Below are positions 20,131 through 32,090 of a DNA stretch of 64,000 nucleotides, in pieces; position 1 is the first letter of the stretch, and every line of letters begins with the position of its first letter. The stretch is from Zoroaster sp. YZ-2022. Taxonomy: Eukaryota > Echinodermata > Asteroidea > Forcipulatida > Zoroasteridae. The stretch is from positions 18,624,093 through 18,688,092 of the forward strand of contig CM055823.1 in the NCBI GenBank assembly GCA_029582265.1. The letters are read 5' to 3'. A model generated the notes under the pieces. That model was not told the origin of the DNA and made no database searches. It worked only from the letters and a program-made list of their open reading frames with translations. Both the position numbers and the translations under genes were made by a program.

Positions 20131-21107
20131 ACTTCACTGAACAAGTATTTGAACCCAATTGTGGATGAATTGCTCTACCACCAGGGATAAATTACACTGA
20201 ACAAGGATTTGAACCCAATTGTGGATGAATTGCTCTACCACCAGGGACCAATTACACTGAACAAGGATTTGAACCCAATTGTGGATGAATTACTCTACCA
20301 CCAGAGAGACCAATTACACTGAACAAGGATTTGAACCCAATTGTGGATGAATTGCTCTACCACCAGAGAGACCAATTACACTGAACAAGGATTTGAACCC
20401 AATTGTGGATGAATTGCTCTACAGCCAGGGACCAATTGCGCTGAACAAGGATTTGAACCCAATTGTGGATGAATTGCTCTACCGCCAGGGACCAATTACG
20501 CTGAACAAGGATTTGAACCCAATTGTGGATGAATTGCTCTAACGCCAGAGACCACTTACGCTGAACAAGGATTTGAACCCAATTGTGGATGAATTGCTCT
20601 CCCGCCAGGGACCACTTACGCTGAACAAGGATTTGAACCCAATTGTGGATGAATTGCTCTACTGCCAGGGACCAATTACGCTGAACAAGGATTTGAACCC
20701 AATTGTGGATGAATTGCTCTACCGCCAGAGAGACCAATTACGCTGAACAAGGATTTGAACCCAATTGTGGATGAATTGCTCTACCGCCAGAGAGACCAAT
20801 TACACTGAACAAGGATTTGAACCCAATTGTGGATGAATTGCTCTACCACCAGGGACCAATTACACTGAACAAGGATTTGAACCCATTGTGGATGAATTGC
20901 TCAACCACCAGGGACCAATTACACTGAACAAGGATTTGAACCCAATTGTGGATGAATTGCTCTACCACCAGGGACCAATTACACTGAACAAGGATTTGAA
21001 CCCAATTGTGGATGAATTGCTCTACCGCCAGGGACCAATTACGCTGAACAAGGATTTGAACCCAATTGTGGATGAATTGCTCTACCACCAGAGACCAATT
21101 TCATTAT
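20131..21107 (-). repeat. Minisatellite, 60-bp unit, 16 copies, with Pol III-like A and B boxes
   Basis: Sixteen copies of a 60-62-bp unit (for example 20221-20280). Some units have an extra GA. On the minus strand each unit contains TGGTGGTAGAGCAATTC and, about 12 bases on, GGGTTCAAATCC, which fit A-box and B-box consensus. The spacing between them is shorter than in a normal tRNA gene. Because 60 is a multiple of 3, long repetitive frames stay open, but these are by-products. The array abuts a LINE 3' end at about 21108. Confidence 0.9.
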
Positions 21108-22045
21108 AGCTTCTTAGGAGAAAATATTGCTATGACAAGATTTGAGTTTAGTTGGAAGATGATTCCAGAGTCTCGGACCCGCGACAGAAAATTCAAAGAC
21201 CTATCACCCCAGTTCCGTTTTGAAGTTGGTTCCTTTAGGAGTGACATGTTGCTGGAGCGCAAATTGCATGATGGAGTGTAGACTTTAAGCAGTTCAGAAA
21301 TATAAATTGGAGCAATGTTATTAAAAGATTTGTGAAGAATTAGCATAAGTTTAAAAACAATTCTCTGTGAAACAGGAAGCCAGTGCAGTTCTTTCAAGAT
21401 TGGCTAGATATGGCATGACTTTCTGGACAAAGTCAACACGAGCTGCTGTGTTTTGTATGTGCTGAAGACAAGATATTTGATTCTGCGGAAGACCGTAAAG
21501 GAGAGCATTCCCATTATCGAGCCGTGATGTGACAAATGCATGTATAATTTGTTCGGCAGCACTTTTATTAAAGTATTTCCTTATTCGGCTAATATTTCTG
21601 ATATGAAATGATGATATGCGAACAATGTTGGAGATATTAGGTTTTAAAGTCATTGTCGAGTCAAATATAACACCCAAATTACGTGCTTGTGATGAGGGGT
21701 TTATCTGCGAGTCACCAATTGTAATAAATGGAAGAGAAACTTTATCAATTGCTGACGTGATCCAAATAGAACAAATTCTGTTTTTTCGTCGTTCAATTTC
21801 AGGAAGTTTTGTCTCATCCAACTTCGAATCTCTTGAATACATTTCTCCAGTGTTGTAATGCAGGAATCGGCAGGTTCTTGAGAAGATTTAAAAGTAATGT
21901 AAAGCTGTGTGTCATCAGCGTAGACATGGTAATTTAAATTATACTTCAAAATGATATCACGAGCTGGAAAGGTATAAACAATAAACCAATGTGGGCTGAG
22001 CATTTAGCCTTGAGATACATAATAGTCAAGAATAACAGGCTCGGA
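21108..22045 (-). mobile_element. 5'-truncated LINE (CR1/L2-like) RT fragment
   Basis: Minus strand. 22003-21701 reads YHVYADDTQLYITF, an RT catalytic motif, and FLKLNDEKTEFVLFGS. Then 21842-21351 and 21397-21104 carry TSRLDNGNALLYGLPQNQIS and KELHWLPVSQRIVFKLML. Frames overlap through small shifts, so it is inactive. Its 3' terminus touches the 60-bp minisatellite. Confidence 0.85.
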
Positions 22046-22059
22046 GATAGCGTTTATGT

Positions 22060-24836
22060 TTTATGTTTTATTTGATATCACCATTCAAAAATAAATTACA
22101 AAAACACACATTAAATAAACAAATAAAAAACGTAAATAAATTTAAATTGCACATGAAGGCGGTATTATCAGGATAGCCCATAAAAGTCTTGCAACTTATT
22201 TCCAATGGGGTCCTTTAAGCACAAAAGACAAAACCAACCAGACATTACATAACAAAAAAGAACAGAAGACATAAAGAGAACATGTAAATTAAAAAGACCC
22301 ATGTCCCTGCTGGTTCCAATTTTGCCACCATTCTCTCTACGGACATGAGAACAAAAAATCTGGGCAAAGCGGGGACCCACATGGAACTTACACCCTATAC
22401 CATCTACATGTAAATCAAAATATTAAAAGATGAAAAACATGCATAAAAAGGGCACCTGTCCCGTACTGATCCTATGCCCCTCCCCCCCCCCCCCCACAAG
22501 AACTGCATCTCACCTTTTGGAAGAGGCTAAGTTGAATTATGAATTTGGCAAATGTGCTAACTAACGAAGAAAAAAATCCCTTTCCGTAACAATTTCTCTG
22601 TCCAGCAGAAATTTCTCAAGTTCCCTTTTGAATCCCAGTTTATTCTTAATAGATTTGACAAAATTTGGCAAGTTATTCCATTCTCTAATTGCATTAAAAA
22701 AAAAAATTTTTTTAGTAATATTGTTAATTGAGGGAACCACAAAATTATAATTTCTAGATCTCGTGTTGTAGTGGTGGGCGTCGTGTTGTAGTGGTGGGCG
22801 TCCCTAACCTTGACGAAAAACTGATTAAGATATGACGGGCATTTCCCATGAAAAATACCATGAGCAATGTTGAGGGCTAGTTGAGACACCCTGTTTTCTA
22901 TATGGAGGTATCCAATATCATGAAATTCCTGTAAATTAAGGTGATATCTTGGACCAACATTATAAATAAACCAAACCATTTTGTTTTGAAGAATTTGAAG
23001 TTTACAATGTACTTTTGAGAGTGGAGCTGATTCCATAAAACCAGGACATGCAGGCATAGTCAATATGACTTTGTATAAGCGTGGAGCGCAAAATCTGTCT
23101 GGTAGTTTTGTTAAGGAAATGTGCGTGTCTATACAGGAATTTCAATTTATTTGTTAGATTTTTTTTTAAATATCATCAACCATATTCATACCTGACAAGT
23201 TTTGATCCAACTCAATGCCAAGATACTTAACACATTTCTGAGATGAAATATAACCTGACCATTACATTCTATAGAGAAATTACGGATTCTTTTACATTTA
23301 CGTTTAGAACCGAACAACATACATTCACATTTACCCATATGTAATGAAAGTTTGTTTTCAATCAGCCATCTATTACATGATTCTATTTCGCCAGAAAGTT
23401 TCCTGGCTATTGTATCTGGATCTTTACCTGCCACCAGTATGATGCTATCATCTGCATATAATATGAGTTTAGAGTCCACACACATCTCCATATCGTTACA
23501 ATAACAAAGATACAGAAGGGGGCAGGCTTCCTCAGAACCGCCGTTCTCATTAATAAGTTCAGGTGAAGTAACACCGTTAATGCACACAACTTGTCTTCTG
23601 TTAGATAGATAGGATTTGAACCATCTATGATCAATGCCCAAAAATTCAAGTTTGCTGCATACAATATAATGATTAACACAGTCAAAGGCCTTTTGGACAT
23701 CAAGTGAAACCATCCCGATGTAATTACCTTTAGCAGTTTGTGTTCTGATAAAATCATTGAGATGGACGAGACATGAGTTAGTAGAAATATTTTGTCTAAA
23801 GCCAGATTGAAATTCGTAAATTAGATTGTTTTCGGCCAGGTAGCCAGAAGGCCGTTTTCATTCAGGTGGAGAGCTATCTGAATGAAAACGGCCTTCTCCA
23901 AAATTTTTGACAAGGCAAAGAGAACACTAACTGGTCTATAATTCCCGACTTCCATTCTGGATTTTTTCTTGTGAAGAGTTATTTTGGCTTGTTTCATATC
24001 ATCCGGAAAAATGTTGGTGTTTAATGACAAATTCACAATGTGCCCAATCGGAACTTTTAAAATTTCTGCGCCATCCTTCAAAAATCTAGGTGAGATACCA
24101 TCTAAACCAGTACTTTTATTTTGATTGAGCTGACCAAGTTCTTTAAAAATAAATTCGTTAGAATCAAGTTGTAATTTCATAGAACCCTTTTGAACCCCTT
24201 TAGCTTCATAGTAATGTTTCAAATTATCTGAATCAGCACCAAAAAGTGAAGTGACTATTGAAGTGAACTAGTCAACTTATTTGCCACTGTAAAAAAAAAA
24301 GTGTTGATGTATGTCGCGACTTTTAAAGGATCAAAACACACATCACCATCAACTTTTAAGACAATGTTACTAGATTTTTGCTTTTGTTACTGTAACCTAA
24401 GGATTTTAGATGAGACCATAACTTCTTAGCATTGTTCTTATTTTCCTCTATGTTTGTGCAAAAAAAATTAGATTTAGATTGTTTAATCGACCTTTGAACT
24501 TTGTTTCTTGCTGAACAAAACATTTTGTATAAAGCAACATTGTTTTTGTCTTTTTTGAATTGACAGTACAAATTATCTCTAGTGTTTATCTTTTCTAAAA
24601 TCTCACTGGTCATCCAAGGCTTTAATTCTGATAGATTTCATCGGGGCTATAGAATCAATTATTTTAGTAATTTTCTGCTTCAGTAATAACCAAGCATTGT
24701 TTACATCATTGCAAAGAGTGACATCTGACCAGTCTATTTCCTTCAATATATTTTGGTAAATTTCCTTGTCATAATTCCTCATGGATCTAAAACGCCATGA
24801 AATACTCTTGGGATTCCTTCGCCGTGAAAACACCAT
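22060..24836 (-). mobile_element. LINE with linker and full-length but frameshifted RT region
   Basis: Minus strand, five overlapping frames: 24836-24603 and 24613-24356 (pre-RT linker, for example KNNAKKLWSHLKSLGY), 24222-23821 (NKSTGLDGISPRFLKDGAE and GNYRPVSVL), 23713-23186 (VSLDVQKAFDCVNH, LILYADDSIILVAGKDPD, NKLSLHMGKCECMLFGSK) and 23063-22557 (C-terminal region). The endonuclease is missing, so it is 5'-truncated near 24836. The 3' UTR runs to about 22060. A 20-bp direct duplication at about 22764-22803 and a hairpin at 23846-23897 disturb it. Confidence 0.9.
23846..23897. other. Perfect 20-bp inverted repeat inside the LINE RT
   Basis: Arms 23846-23865 and 23878-23897 are exact complements with a 12-base loop. 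The arms lie in the region encoding AVFIQIALHLNENG. The right arm looks like an inverted copy of the left, and a frameshift lies beside it. This suggests a small templated inversion. Confidence 0.65.
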
Positions 24837-24839
24837 GAA

Positions 24840-25025
24840 CTCCGGGTCCTTGTGGCAGTTTTGGGGCAGCTCATTAATTCTCGAGAGCGCCGTGAATTTG
24901 CCCTGAAATCACATGTAAACATTATTGCCAATATCTGAGAGGAAGAGCCACCGTGAAATTGCTGTGAAATTACGGTGAACTGTTATTTCACGGCAAAACG
25001 GATTTTCAGGGCATTTTCAGGGTAA
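24840..25025. repeat. Short repeats of CCGTGAAAT type
   Basis: CGCCGTGAATTTG, CACCGTGAAATTGCTGTGAAA, TTACGGTGAACTG and TTTCACGGCAAAAC recur within 190 bp on both strands. It is a small degenerate repeat at the 5' edge of the LINE; no other feature seen. Confidence 0.5.
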
Positions 25026-25496
25026 AGTTAATAGTGACTGGTGGTTGTCATACAATGTGATGAGTAGAAGAGAGCCCAGTGTGTATATTTCAGAATGTTG
25101 GAGTAATTAAAGTGATTTAAAATACGTCCAGGTCTCTTTTAAGTACACAGCACATGTCTAGAATACCTTAATGTAGTAACCAGAGCTAACTTGAATGTGC
25201 AGCACAGTTTTAACCATATACTGCATTAATACAAACCTGATTTGTATCAATGCAGTTTCAAGTACATGTGTGTGTATCATTTGAAAACTGAATGTAGCTT
25301 TTACATAATTCCTGTATAAATATATTTCTTCCTATTATTTAGAATTGTGCTGACCCTTGCTGCAATGAGAAACAACCAAAAACGGTCAACAAGTACCTGC
25401 TATCAATATAAAGTGTACACGTCAATCAAAATTGAAGTCACAGATCAGTGGTGACGACGACAGCCTCCACGTGGCCTCCTCCGTGAGTAGCAAGAA

Positions 25497-27423
25497 ATGG
25501 TGCAAGACCAGCTTGCGAAACTAATGTCGCCAATCAGTCATCACCCAGCTGGCAGACCGGGGCGTAAGAGGCCGGAGGGACACAGTAGGCCTACGTCCAC
25601 ATCAGGACGGGTGGCCATCCCGACCATCGAGCACCAGGTTCTGTCAGTGCTCCAGCTTAATGTAGAGGGCCTCACCATCGCCAAACTGGAAGTCACTCAT
25701 CACCTCGCCGACTCCCACAAAGTAGCAGCCGTCCTCCTTCAGGAGACACACTGTGACAGTGATAACATCCTCAAACTGCCCGGATTCCAACTTGCTGGGT
25801 CCACCCACAGCAAACAGCATGGACTTGCAACCTTTGTCAGGAATGACCTTAGCTGGACAGCCACTGGCCAATCTCCACCAGGCTCGAGCATCGAGTGGTT
25901 GTCTACTAAAGTGCAGGACACATCGGTTGTCAATGTTTACAAGCCTCCACCAACAATGTTGACCATGGCATCACTCCCGTTGGCACCTGCACGCGCCATC
26001 TATGCAGGGGACTTCAACTGCCAACACACAGATTGGGGTTACAGCCATACAACACCAAACGGAGAGACATTAAGTCAATGGACTTCCAGCGCCAATGCGT
26101 TGTTGCTGTTTGACCCAAAAGAACCCCCAAGCTTCTTTTCTGCACGTTGGAATACCCACACCAACCCAGACCTGGCCTTCGCTGTATGTCACACGGCCCA
26201 AAAACCGGAGAGACGAGTTCTGGAAAGGTTCCCCCGCTCACACCATCGCCCGTCCATCATAAAAGTCCCATCTCTGGTGCAGCCAGTAGCAGGGAAACCG
26301 GTCAGTCTGGCAGTGATTCACTGAGGAGACGGAAAGAAAATCAGCCTGCCTCCCAGACCCAGACAATGCCGATGTGGACACCGGGTACGCAGCCTACCGC
26401 GGCACTCTTGGGCAGCAAGGAAAACCATCCCCCGTGGCTATAACGCAAACTACATCCCGGGCTGGGATGAAGAGTGCAGCCACCTCCTGCATGTCCACCA
26501 GCAGGCGAGCTCCAGGGAAGAAGTGGATGAGTCTGCAACGGCACTCGTGCAGAAGCTGGACGCCACCCAAAGGACAAGGTGGACCGAAGTTGTGGAGTCA
26601 ATCGACTTCACCCACTCTAGCCGCAAGGCGTGGCGGACAATCAACCAGCTGACAGGCAGAACAACAGTGGCCCCCAAGTGCCCAGTAACAGCAAATGCTA
26701 TTGCGTCCCAGCTCCTTAAGAATGGCTGCTTCCCGGGTGCAGATAAAAACTTTGCCCGCACAACATCACACGAGGTATCCTCCTTGTGCAGGGCAGCCAG
26801 TGTGGATGCTAACCTGTCAGGAGACTTCACAACAGTTGAGCTCCGGGCGGCCATAAGCAAACTCAAACAAGGGAAGGCACCAGGCCACGATTACATCCAC
26901 CATGAGTTTGTGACCCACCCCCGTGTTCCACCTGCCAGTACTAGCGGGAATTGCCCCGGCTGGCCTCCGACGAGAGGCTGCTACCCTCGCCCTAGCAAGG
27001 AAAGCCCGGAGACATGACTGGCATATCCTGCACGACACCACCACAACAGTGCTGCCTCTAAATAGACTCAAGTCTCGCCATCCGTACAACAGGGCGGCAC
27101 AAGAGCTACTCAGGTCCATCCCTGAGGACGTGTCTACAGAGGCATGGCTGGCGGCAGCCTGGAAGCAGGAGTGGGAGTCGGCCGGGCCCACACGCATCCA
27201 CTGTTACATCCAGGACCCGGGAGGCAGCATTAAAGGACAGGAACTGCCATGCCGGCAATGGACCCTACTGAACCGCCTGCGAACTGGGGTCGGCTGTTTC
27301 AAAACATCTATGAGGAAGTGGGGCCTGGCGGAGGGAGCAGTATGTGAGTGTGGGGAGCCGGAGCAGACCGCTGACCACATAATCACCGCCTGTCCCCTGT
27401 ATAAACCACCCTCGGCAGTATAG
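25497..27423 (+). mobile_element. LINE with endonuclease but with the RT core deleted
   Basis: 25630-26200 encodes an APE-type endonuclease: VLSVLQLNVEGLTIAKLE, VAAVLLQETHC, SKQHGLATFVRNDLSW, YAGDFNCQHTDWG and NPDLAFAV. 26523-26910 carries the pre-RT region up to ISKLKQGKAPGHDYIHHEF. Then, within about 25 bases, the frame jumps (from about 26923) to LPVLAGIAPAGLRREAATLA and the C-terminal CECGEPEQTADHIITACPLY motif. The catalytic RT fingers and palm are therefore missing. Frame also shifts near 26320. GC content is much higher than the flanks. It cannot move by itself. Confidence 0.9.
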
Positions 27424-27449
27424 AAGGGGCATTGGGAGGGGGGAAACAA

Positions 27450-28166
27450 ATTATGAAATTAAGTTTTACAATACCTGGTATTTTACCAGGAATTGTTTTC
27501 ATGATGGATGTATATGCATGTAGTTGAGTATGCATTGATCATGACTGTTGGGTTTGAAAATCTGTTACATTTTACACCAAGAATTAGTCAAGACTGTTTG
27601 TGGTGACACCATGTAGAAATTCTCTTTTGAATAGTACTGTGAACAGTTCTGAAAAGAACCGGTTGGTTACAACTTGACGTTGCGATCAGTATGCTCTGAT
27701 CGCCTTCCCCTATAAATGTTTAAAAGATTAAAGTTATAGCTGTTCTTGAACAAAATCTTTATCTCTTTTGAAACAAAGCAATTGCTTGTTAAAATACTGA
27801 AGTATATATAGTGGTGAGTTTATTTATTTCCTCACTGAACTGTACAAAGTTAAATGTGTTTCAGTGAAAATCAATCAATGAGTTCTGCCAATTTATGTTC
27901 AATCAAAGCATTCATAAGTAAGTCAGTCAGAAAAATGCTGGATGTGTCAGGGAAAAAAAATTATCATGATGAATATATTGCACTGAGTGGCAGAATCTGT
28001 CTATTAAAATGAATTATTGAATTGACAAGAGCAGGGTTTGAACCTGCAACATCTGGGTTAACAGATCGGGTATCTAGAGCTATCTAGCTCTGTGTTGGTT
28101 CTCCTTATTTTGTCAATATCTTTTGTTCTGGGGCGCTAAGCATCAAAATCCATTCAATGTCCATAC
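27450..28166 (+). repeat. Right part of the repeat shared with 7140-9520
   Basis: 27580-27705 is the inverted match to 7140-7260. 27690-28166 directly matches 8489-8680 and 9229-9515. It includes a tRNA-like fragment at 28020-28140 (B-box on the minus strand GGTTCAAACCC). The assembly gap ends it. Confidence 0.75.
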
Positions 28167-28666
28167 NNNNNNNNNNNNNNNNNNNNNNNNNNNNNNNNNN
28201 NNNNNNNNNNNNNNNNNNNNNNNNNNNNNNNNNNNNNNNNNNNNNNNNNNNNNNNNNNNNNNNNNNNNNNNNNNNNNNNNNNNNNNNNNNNNNNNNNNNN
28301 NNNNNNNNNNNNNNNNNNNNNNNNNNNNNNNNNNNNNNNNNNNNNNNNNNNNNNNNNNNNNNNNNNNNNNNNNNNNNNNNNNNNNNNNNNNNNNNNNNNN
28401 NNNNNNNNNNNNNNNNNNNNNNNNNNNNNNNNNNNNNNNNNNNNNNNNNNNNNNNNNNNNNNNNNNNNNNNNNNNNNNNNNNNNNNNNNNNNNNNNNNNN
28501 NNNNNNNNNNNNNNNNNNNNNNNNNNNNNNNNNNNNNNNNNNNNNNNNNNNNNNNNNNNNNNNNNNNNNNNNNNNNNNNNNNNNNNNNNNNNNNNNNNNN
28601 NNNNNNNNNNNNNNNNNNNNNNNNNNNNNNNNNNNNNNNNNNNNNNNNNNNNNNNNNNNNNNNNNN
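28167..28666. other. Assembly gap of 500 N
   Basis: Exactly 500 N, a conventional gap length, so the true size is unknown. It lies between the 9.5-kb repeat copy and a SINE tail; the left side likely continues like 9515 onward. Confidence 1.
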
Positions 28667-29035
28667 AATAATACTAATTTAGAGTTATATAGCGCACGTA
28701 TCCACCAAACTGGTGCTCAAGGCGCATTATATTATTACCCCTGCTCATCAGGCTCATAAATCATTCCTGAAACCATCTCAGCTCCCTGGGGAGTATACAG
28801 CTCAATTGCTGCCATTACAGCGCATATAGGGATTATCAAATACAACAACCAACTCTGCCCTCACAGGTACCCATTTACTCCTGGGTGGAGAGAAGCAATT
28901 ATGGTAAAGTGTCTTGCTCAAGGACACAAGTACCATAGTCACGCCCAGCATTCGAACTCACATTCTGACGACTCAGCCATCAGAACACAAATCCGATGCA
29001 CTAAACCGCTCGACCATGGTACTACACCATAGTGT
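28667..29035 (-). mobile_element. SINE, minus orientation
   Basis: The reverse complement has a head near 29030-28945 (TGGTCGAGCGGTTTAGTGC and GAGTTCGAATGC), CTTGTGTCCTTGAGCAAG, the AGGGAGCTGAGATGGTTTCA body, and the tail TGGATACGTGCGCTATATAA ending in an AT-rich run at the gap edge. Body and tail match the second SINE at 18713-19057, while the head matches the family at 5415-5725. It therefore looks like a mosaic of the two families. Confidence 0.75.
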
Positions 29036-30510
29036 TAGGACGGTTAACCAAACGAAACTGCACTAACCGTTTATAAATTTGCTAATCAGCTAGCCAAAAC
29101 CAATACTTAAAAAAAAAAATAATAATTGGAAGAATTTTGTTGTTCTACACGTTCTTTTTTGCTGCATTGTGGGAAGTTTATTGATGATTTATAATTGAAA
29201 ATGTATACACATTGTGCCATTTAGTTAACCGACCATGATAGTTTCTGTTAATGAGTTAGATTATGCAAAGCTTCAAATCTTATTATTTAAAAGTTTACTT
29301 GATGAACTTTTGTGATAATATCAAATATTCTCAAAAATAACATTATAATTTAAAAATTGAAATTGAAAATCTCTATTTTAGAGATCTGTATAGGCCTAAT
29401 TATAGTCTCTGTGTATAAAGAGAGCAAGTTGCAACATTATTATTTATTATTATTAAACATTTCTGGTAATGAAACCAAGGATTCCTCAAAAGCACTGTAG
29501 CTTGTGAGGAGCTGGCCTGTGATTTCTCAGCATTTTTTTTTACAAATCTCCCTTTGCTTCAAAATGTTCTTGAAAGAAGAGAAGTAGCCGCCAAGGAAAT
29601 AAAGAAGTAGCTTGTATTGTGTCCAAATCTCTAGTTTCAGGGGGGCTCAGGAGGTTCAGGGGGGCTTTGTTCTCTAGACCTATTCTTGAGGATTTTTTTT
29701 ACTTTAGGCAAATCAAAACCCCTCACCCTTACAGGTCTGTGCTTTCTCAGGATTTGTTTACAATTCTTCTTTTGACTCCAATTTTTCTTGAAAGAAGTAG
29801 CCTGTATTGTTTCCAAACCTCTAGTTTCTTGTTTGTGGGGATGTGGAGACATTCTGAAGCAAAATTGGTAGGACTTTTGAATATGAAATTGATATTGTTA
29901 TAATAAAAGATGATACACAGCTTTGTAAAATATGCATGATTGACATCATCGATAATACTGGAAGTTGACACGAACACCGTGTGTTTGTTCTAATCTCAGA
30001 AACCATAGGAAATTTGAATATGACTTCTGTGAATAAAATGATAAGTGACATCTCATCTTTAAAGATATGTTTGGTGACGTCATAAAAGGTACTAACGTTA
30101 TTTTTTGATGATCGCTCGAATACCTAAAAAATACACTGCAGGCCTACCTAGCCTACAATCGTAATGGAAGCTTCGCTGAGAAGAGCTCCGTGTACACGTG
30201 TATATAGGAGCTCTTGTAGAATTTTCCATTCAGATTGTACACGTGCAGTTGATTTATGAAAATTCATATATTTGGGGAATTCAACCAATCAGATGTTTCT
30301 CCAGTTTTCCGGAGAACTTGCCAATGGCAAGTATGTAATACGTTGGGATCAAGGCAGCGCACTATAATACACAGTGTCACTCAATGAAACGGCGCTCATC
30401 CCCACACACAAATACGGCCAGTCTACGACTTGATCTGAAGTCTATGGATGGCGCACCGTGTGTGCTGAATTTCTCGGGCCAGAAACCGGTACAGGGTGGG
30501 GGTACCGTAT
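29036..30510. other. No gene seen
   Basis: AT-rich with a duplicated segment: 29570-29650 and 29785-29830 share the GAAAGAAGTAGCC..TGTATTG..TCCAAA..CTCTAGTTTC pattern. 30400-30510 resembles the inverse of part of the 1.93-2.05-kb repeat. No exon recognised. Confidence 0.4.
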
Positions 30511-30513
30511 TAA

Positions 30514-30995
30514 GGGTGCACCCCACTAAATAGTGAGGAATTCATGCGCCAAGCTGTTTATCATAAAGTGTATGTCCTCAAATTTTTCTGAAAAACAAAG
30601 ATTTGAGGCCCATACATTTGATGGATTGTGTAAAAATGGCCCAATATCATAACCTGGGGGTCCTTGGCTTTCAACTTGAGTATTTTGGACACACTAGGCC
30701 CTGAAAAAGTGGTCCTAATTTGATTTCAAGCGTAAGGCCTTTTTCCAAAATGGCTGTTTTTCAGTGTGGACGTTTTCACTACAGTAGAGGGTGGTTTTCA
30801 TTGGGATGAGGATAACTTCATGGAAATCTGGACTTTAGACAGTAAATAGAGAAGAAAATAAACGGTTATATATCGATCAATATTTTTTCTTTTGGTTTTA
30901 AAAACTGTGGGACTTTTAAGTATTTTTTAAACGATTTTTGAATATTTTGTGTTTAACACTGTTTACTATGGAAGTTTATTTAGTGGGGTGCACCC
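30514..30995. mobile_element. 482-bp TTAA-flanked MITE
   Basis: Starts GGGTGCACCCCACTAAATA at 30514 and ends with its exact complement at 30995, with TTAA on both sides (30510-30513, 30996-30999). The flanks CCGGTACAGGGTGGGGGTACCG and GTGTGCACAACGACAATAG match, inverted, one continuous stretch near 1935-1995. That stretch serves as a near-empty site. No ORF. The superfamily is piggyBac-like or Kolobok-like by target only. Confidence 0.8.
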
Positions 30996-30999
30996 TTAA

Positions 31000-31330
31000 G
31001 TGTGCACAACGACAATAGCCTTGACCAAGGCGCATCGGAACGGTTTGGTCACATAATTTTGCCTATAAACGTAGCTATCTGAACTCCAGCGTACATGCAC
31101 ACAGTGTACGGATTCATATACATGTTGTCTATAATGTATGTACATGTATTGTACATAATGTATGTAGTACATTACTGTACATGTATACATTGACCATTTT
31201 GTCGCTGCGCCTTGATCCTTCTTCACATGCCAAAATTTAAAGCGGAGCTCATTAATGCTGATATACCAAATTCAAAAACGAAAGACATATTCTCATTGGT
31301 TATTGGTTAGCCCAGCAACTGTATATCTCC
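31000..31330. repeat. Inverted copy of the 3.0-3.65-kb repeat
   Basis: The reverse complement matches 3020-3200 and 3550-3640, without the SINE. It contains ACATGTACATGTA-type microsatellite. Confidence 0.75.
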
Positions 31331-31524
31331 CAAAGCAAGCCCGGTACTGGAGATCGGCTGTTTCAAAAACACCAGGGTGGAGACAGACTGTCATCTTTTC
31401 TAAAGTCTTCGGCATTTCTTTATAGCAAATACTCTTTAATAATAACTGGATGACACACTGACTGCAGGAGCACCGTTAATAATGGCTGGATGACACAGTA
31501 ACTGCAGGAGCACCTGTGAAAGAA

Positions 31525-31760
31525 AAAAAACATGGTGCTTGTGTCCTTGAGCAAGACACTTTACCATAATTGCTGTGAGAGTCGAATTGAACCCAGCCAC
31601 TGAGGATGCACAAGCAAGTGCATGCTTCCCAAGCCCGGATAAATTGGAGGTTCGCGTCAGGAAGGGCATCCGGCGTAAAACCTATGCCAAATCAAATATG
31701 CAGATCATGATCCGCTGTGGCGACCCCTAAAGGGAACAGCCGAAAGAGGACAACAACAAT
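31525..31760 (+). mobile_element. SINE, plus orientation, head-truncated
   Basis: Reads CTTGTGTCCTTGAGCAAGAC, CCCAGCCACTGAGGATGCAC, GGGCATCCGGCGTAAAACC and a tail GGCGACCCCTAAAGGGAAC then GAGGACAACAACAA. Same family as 5415-5725 but without the tRNA head. Confidence 0.75.
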
Positions 31761-32090
31761 TTGACCCAATACCATTATTTTAATTCTAATCATTGTTTTT
31801 CCAAAAATTCATGAGAAATTAATAAGAAAATTGATGAGAATTATTGTTTATGAGGTGATAGTTTATTAGTATGTAGGCCTACATGTATACAGTGCAAACA
31901 TCACGTACACAATCTGAATTGCTTGGACCATCCATCAACCATAGCGTGAAAAATAAAATCTTGAATTCTTCAAGTACTTCTCACTATAACAACAATAAAG
32001 AGTGATATTTCTATGCATGATTTCGTTGTCATGGTTTTTCAATGATTGTGGGGATTTACCATGCTGTATTAGGCAGTCGACCTTAGAAAT

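Noticed and set aside
20357..21088. Open frames with repeated FIHNWVQILVQ
   Set aside because: By-product of a 60-bp tandem repeat; both strands are open equally.
28123..28759. Long frames across 28.1-28.8 kb
   Set aside because: They span the N gap, so there is no real sequence behind them.
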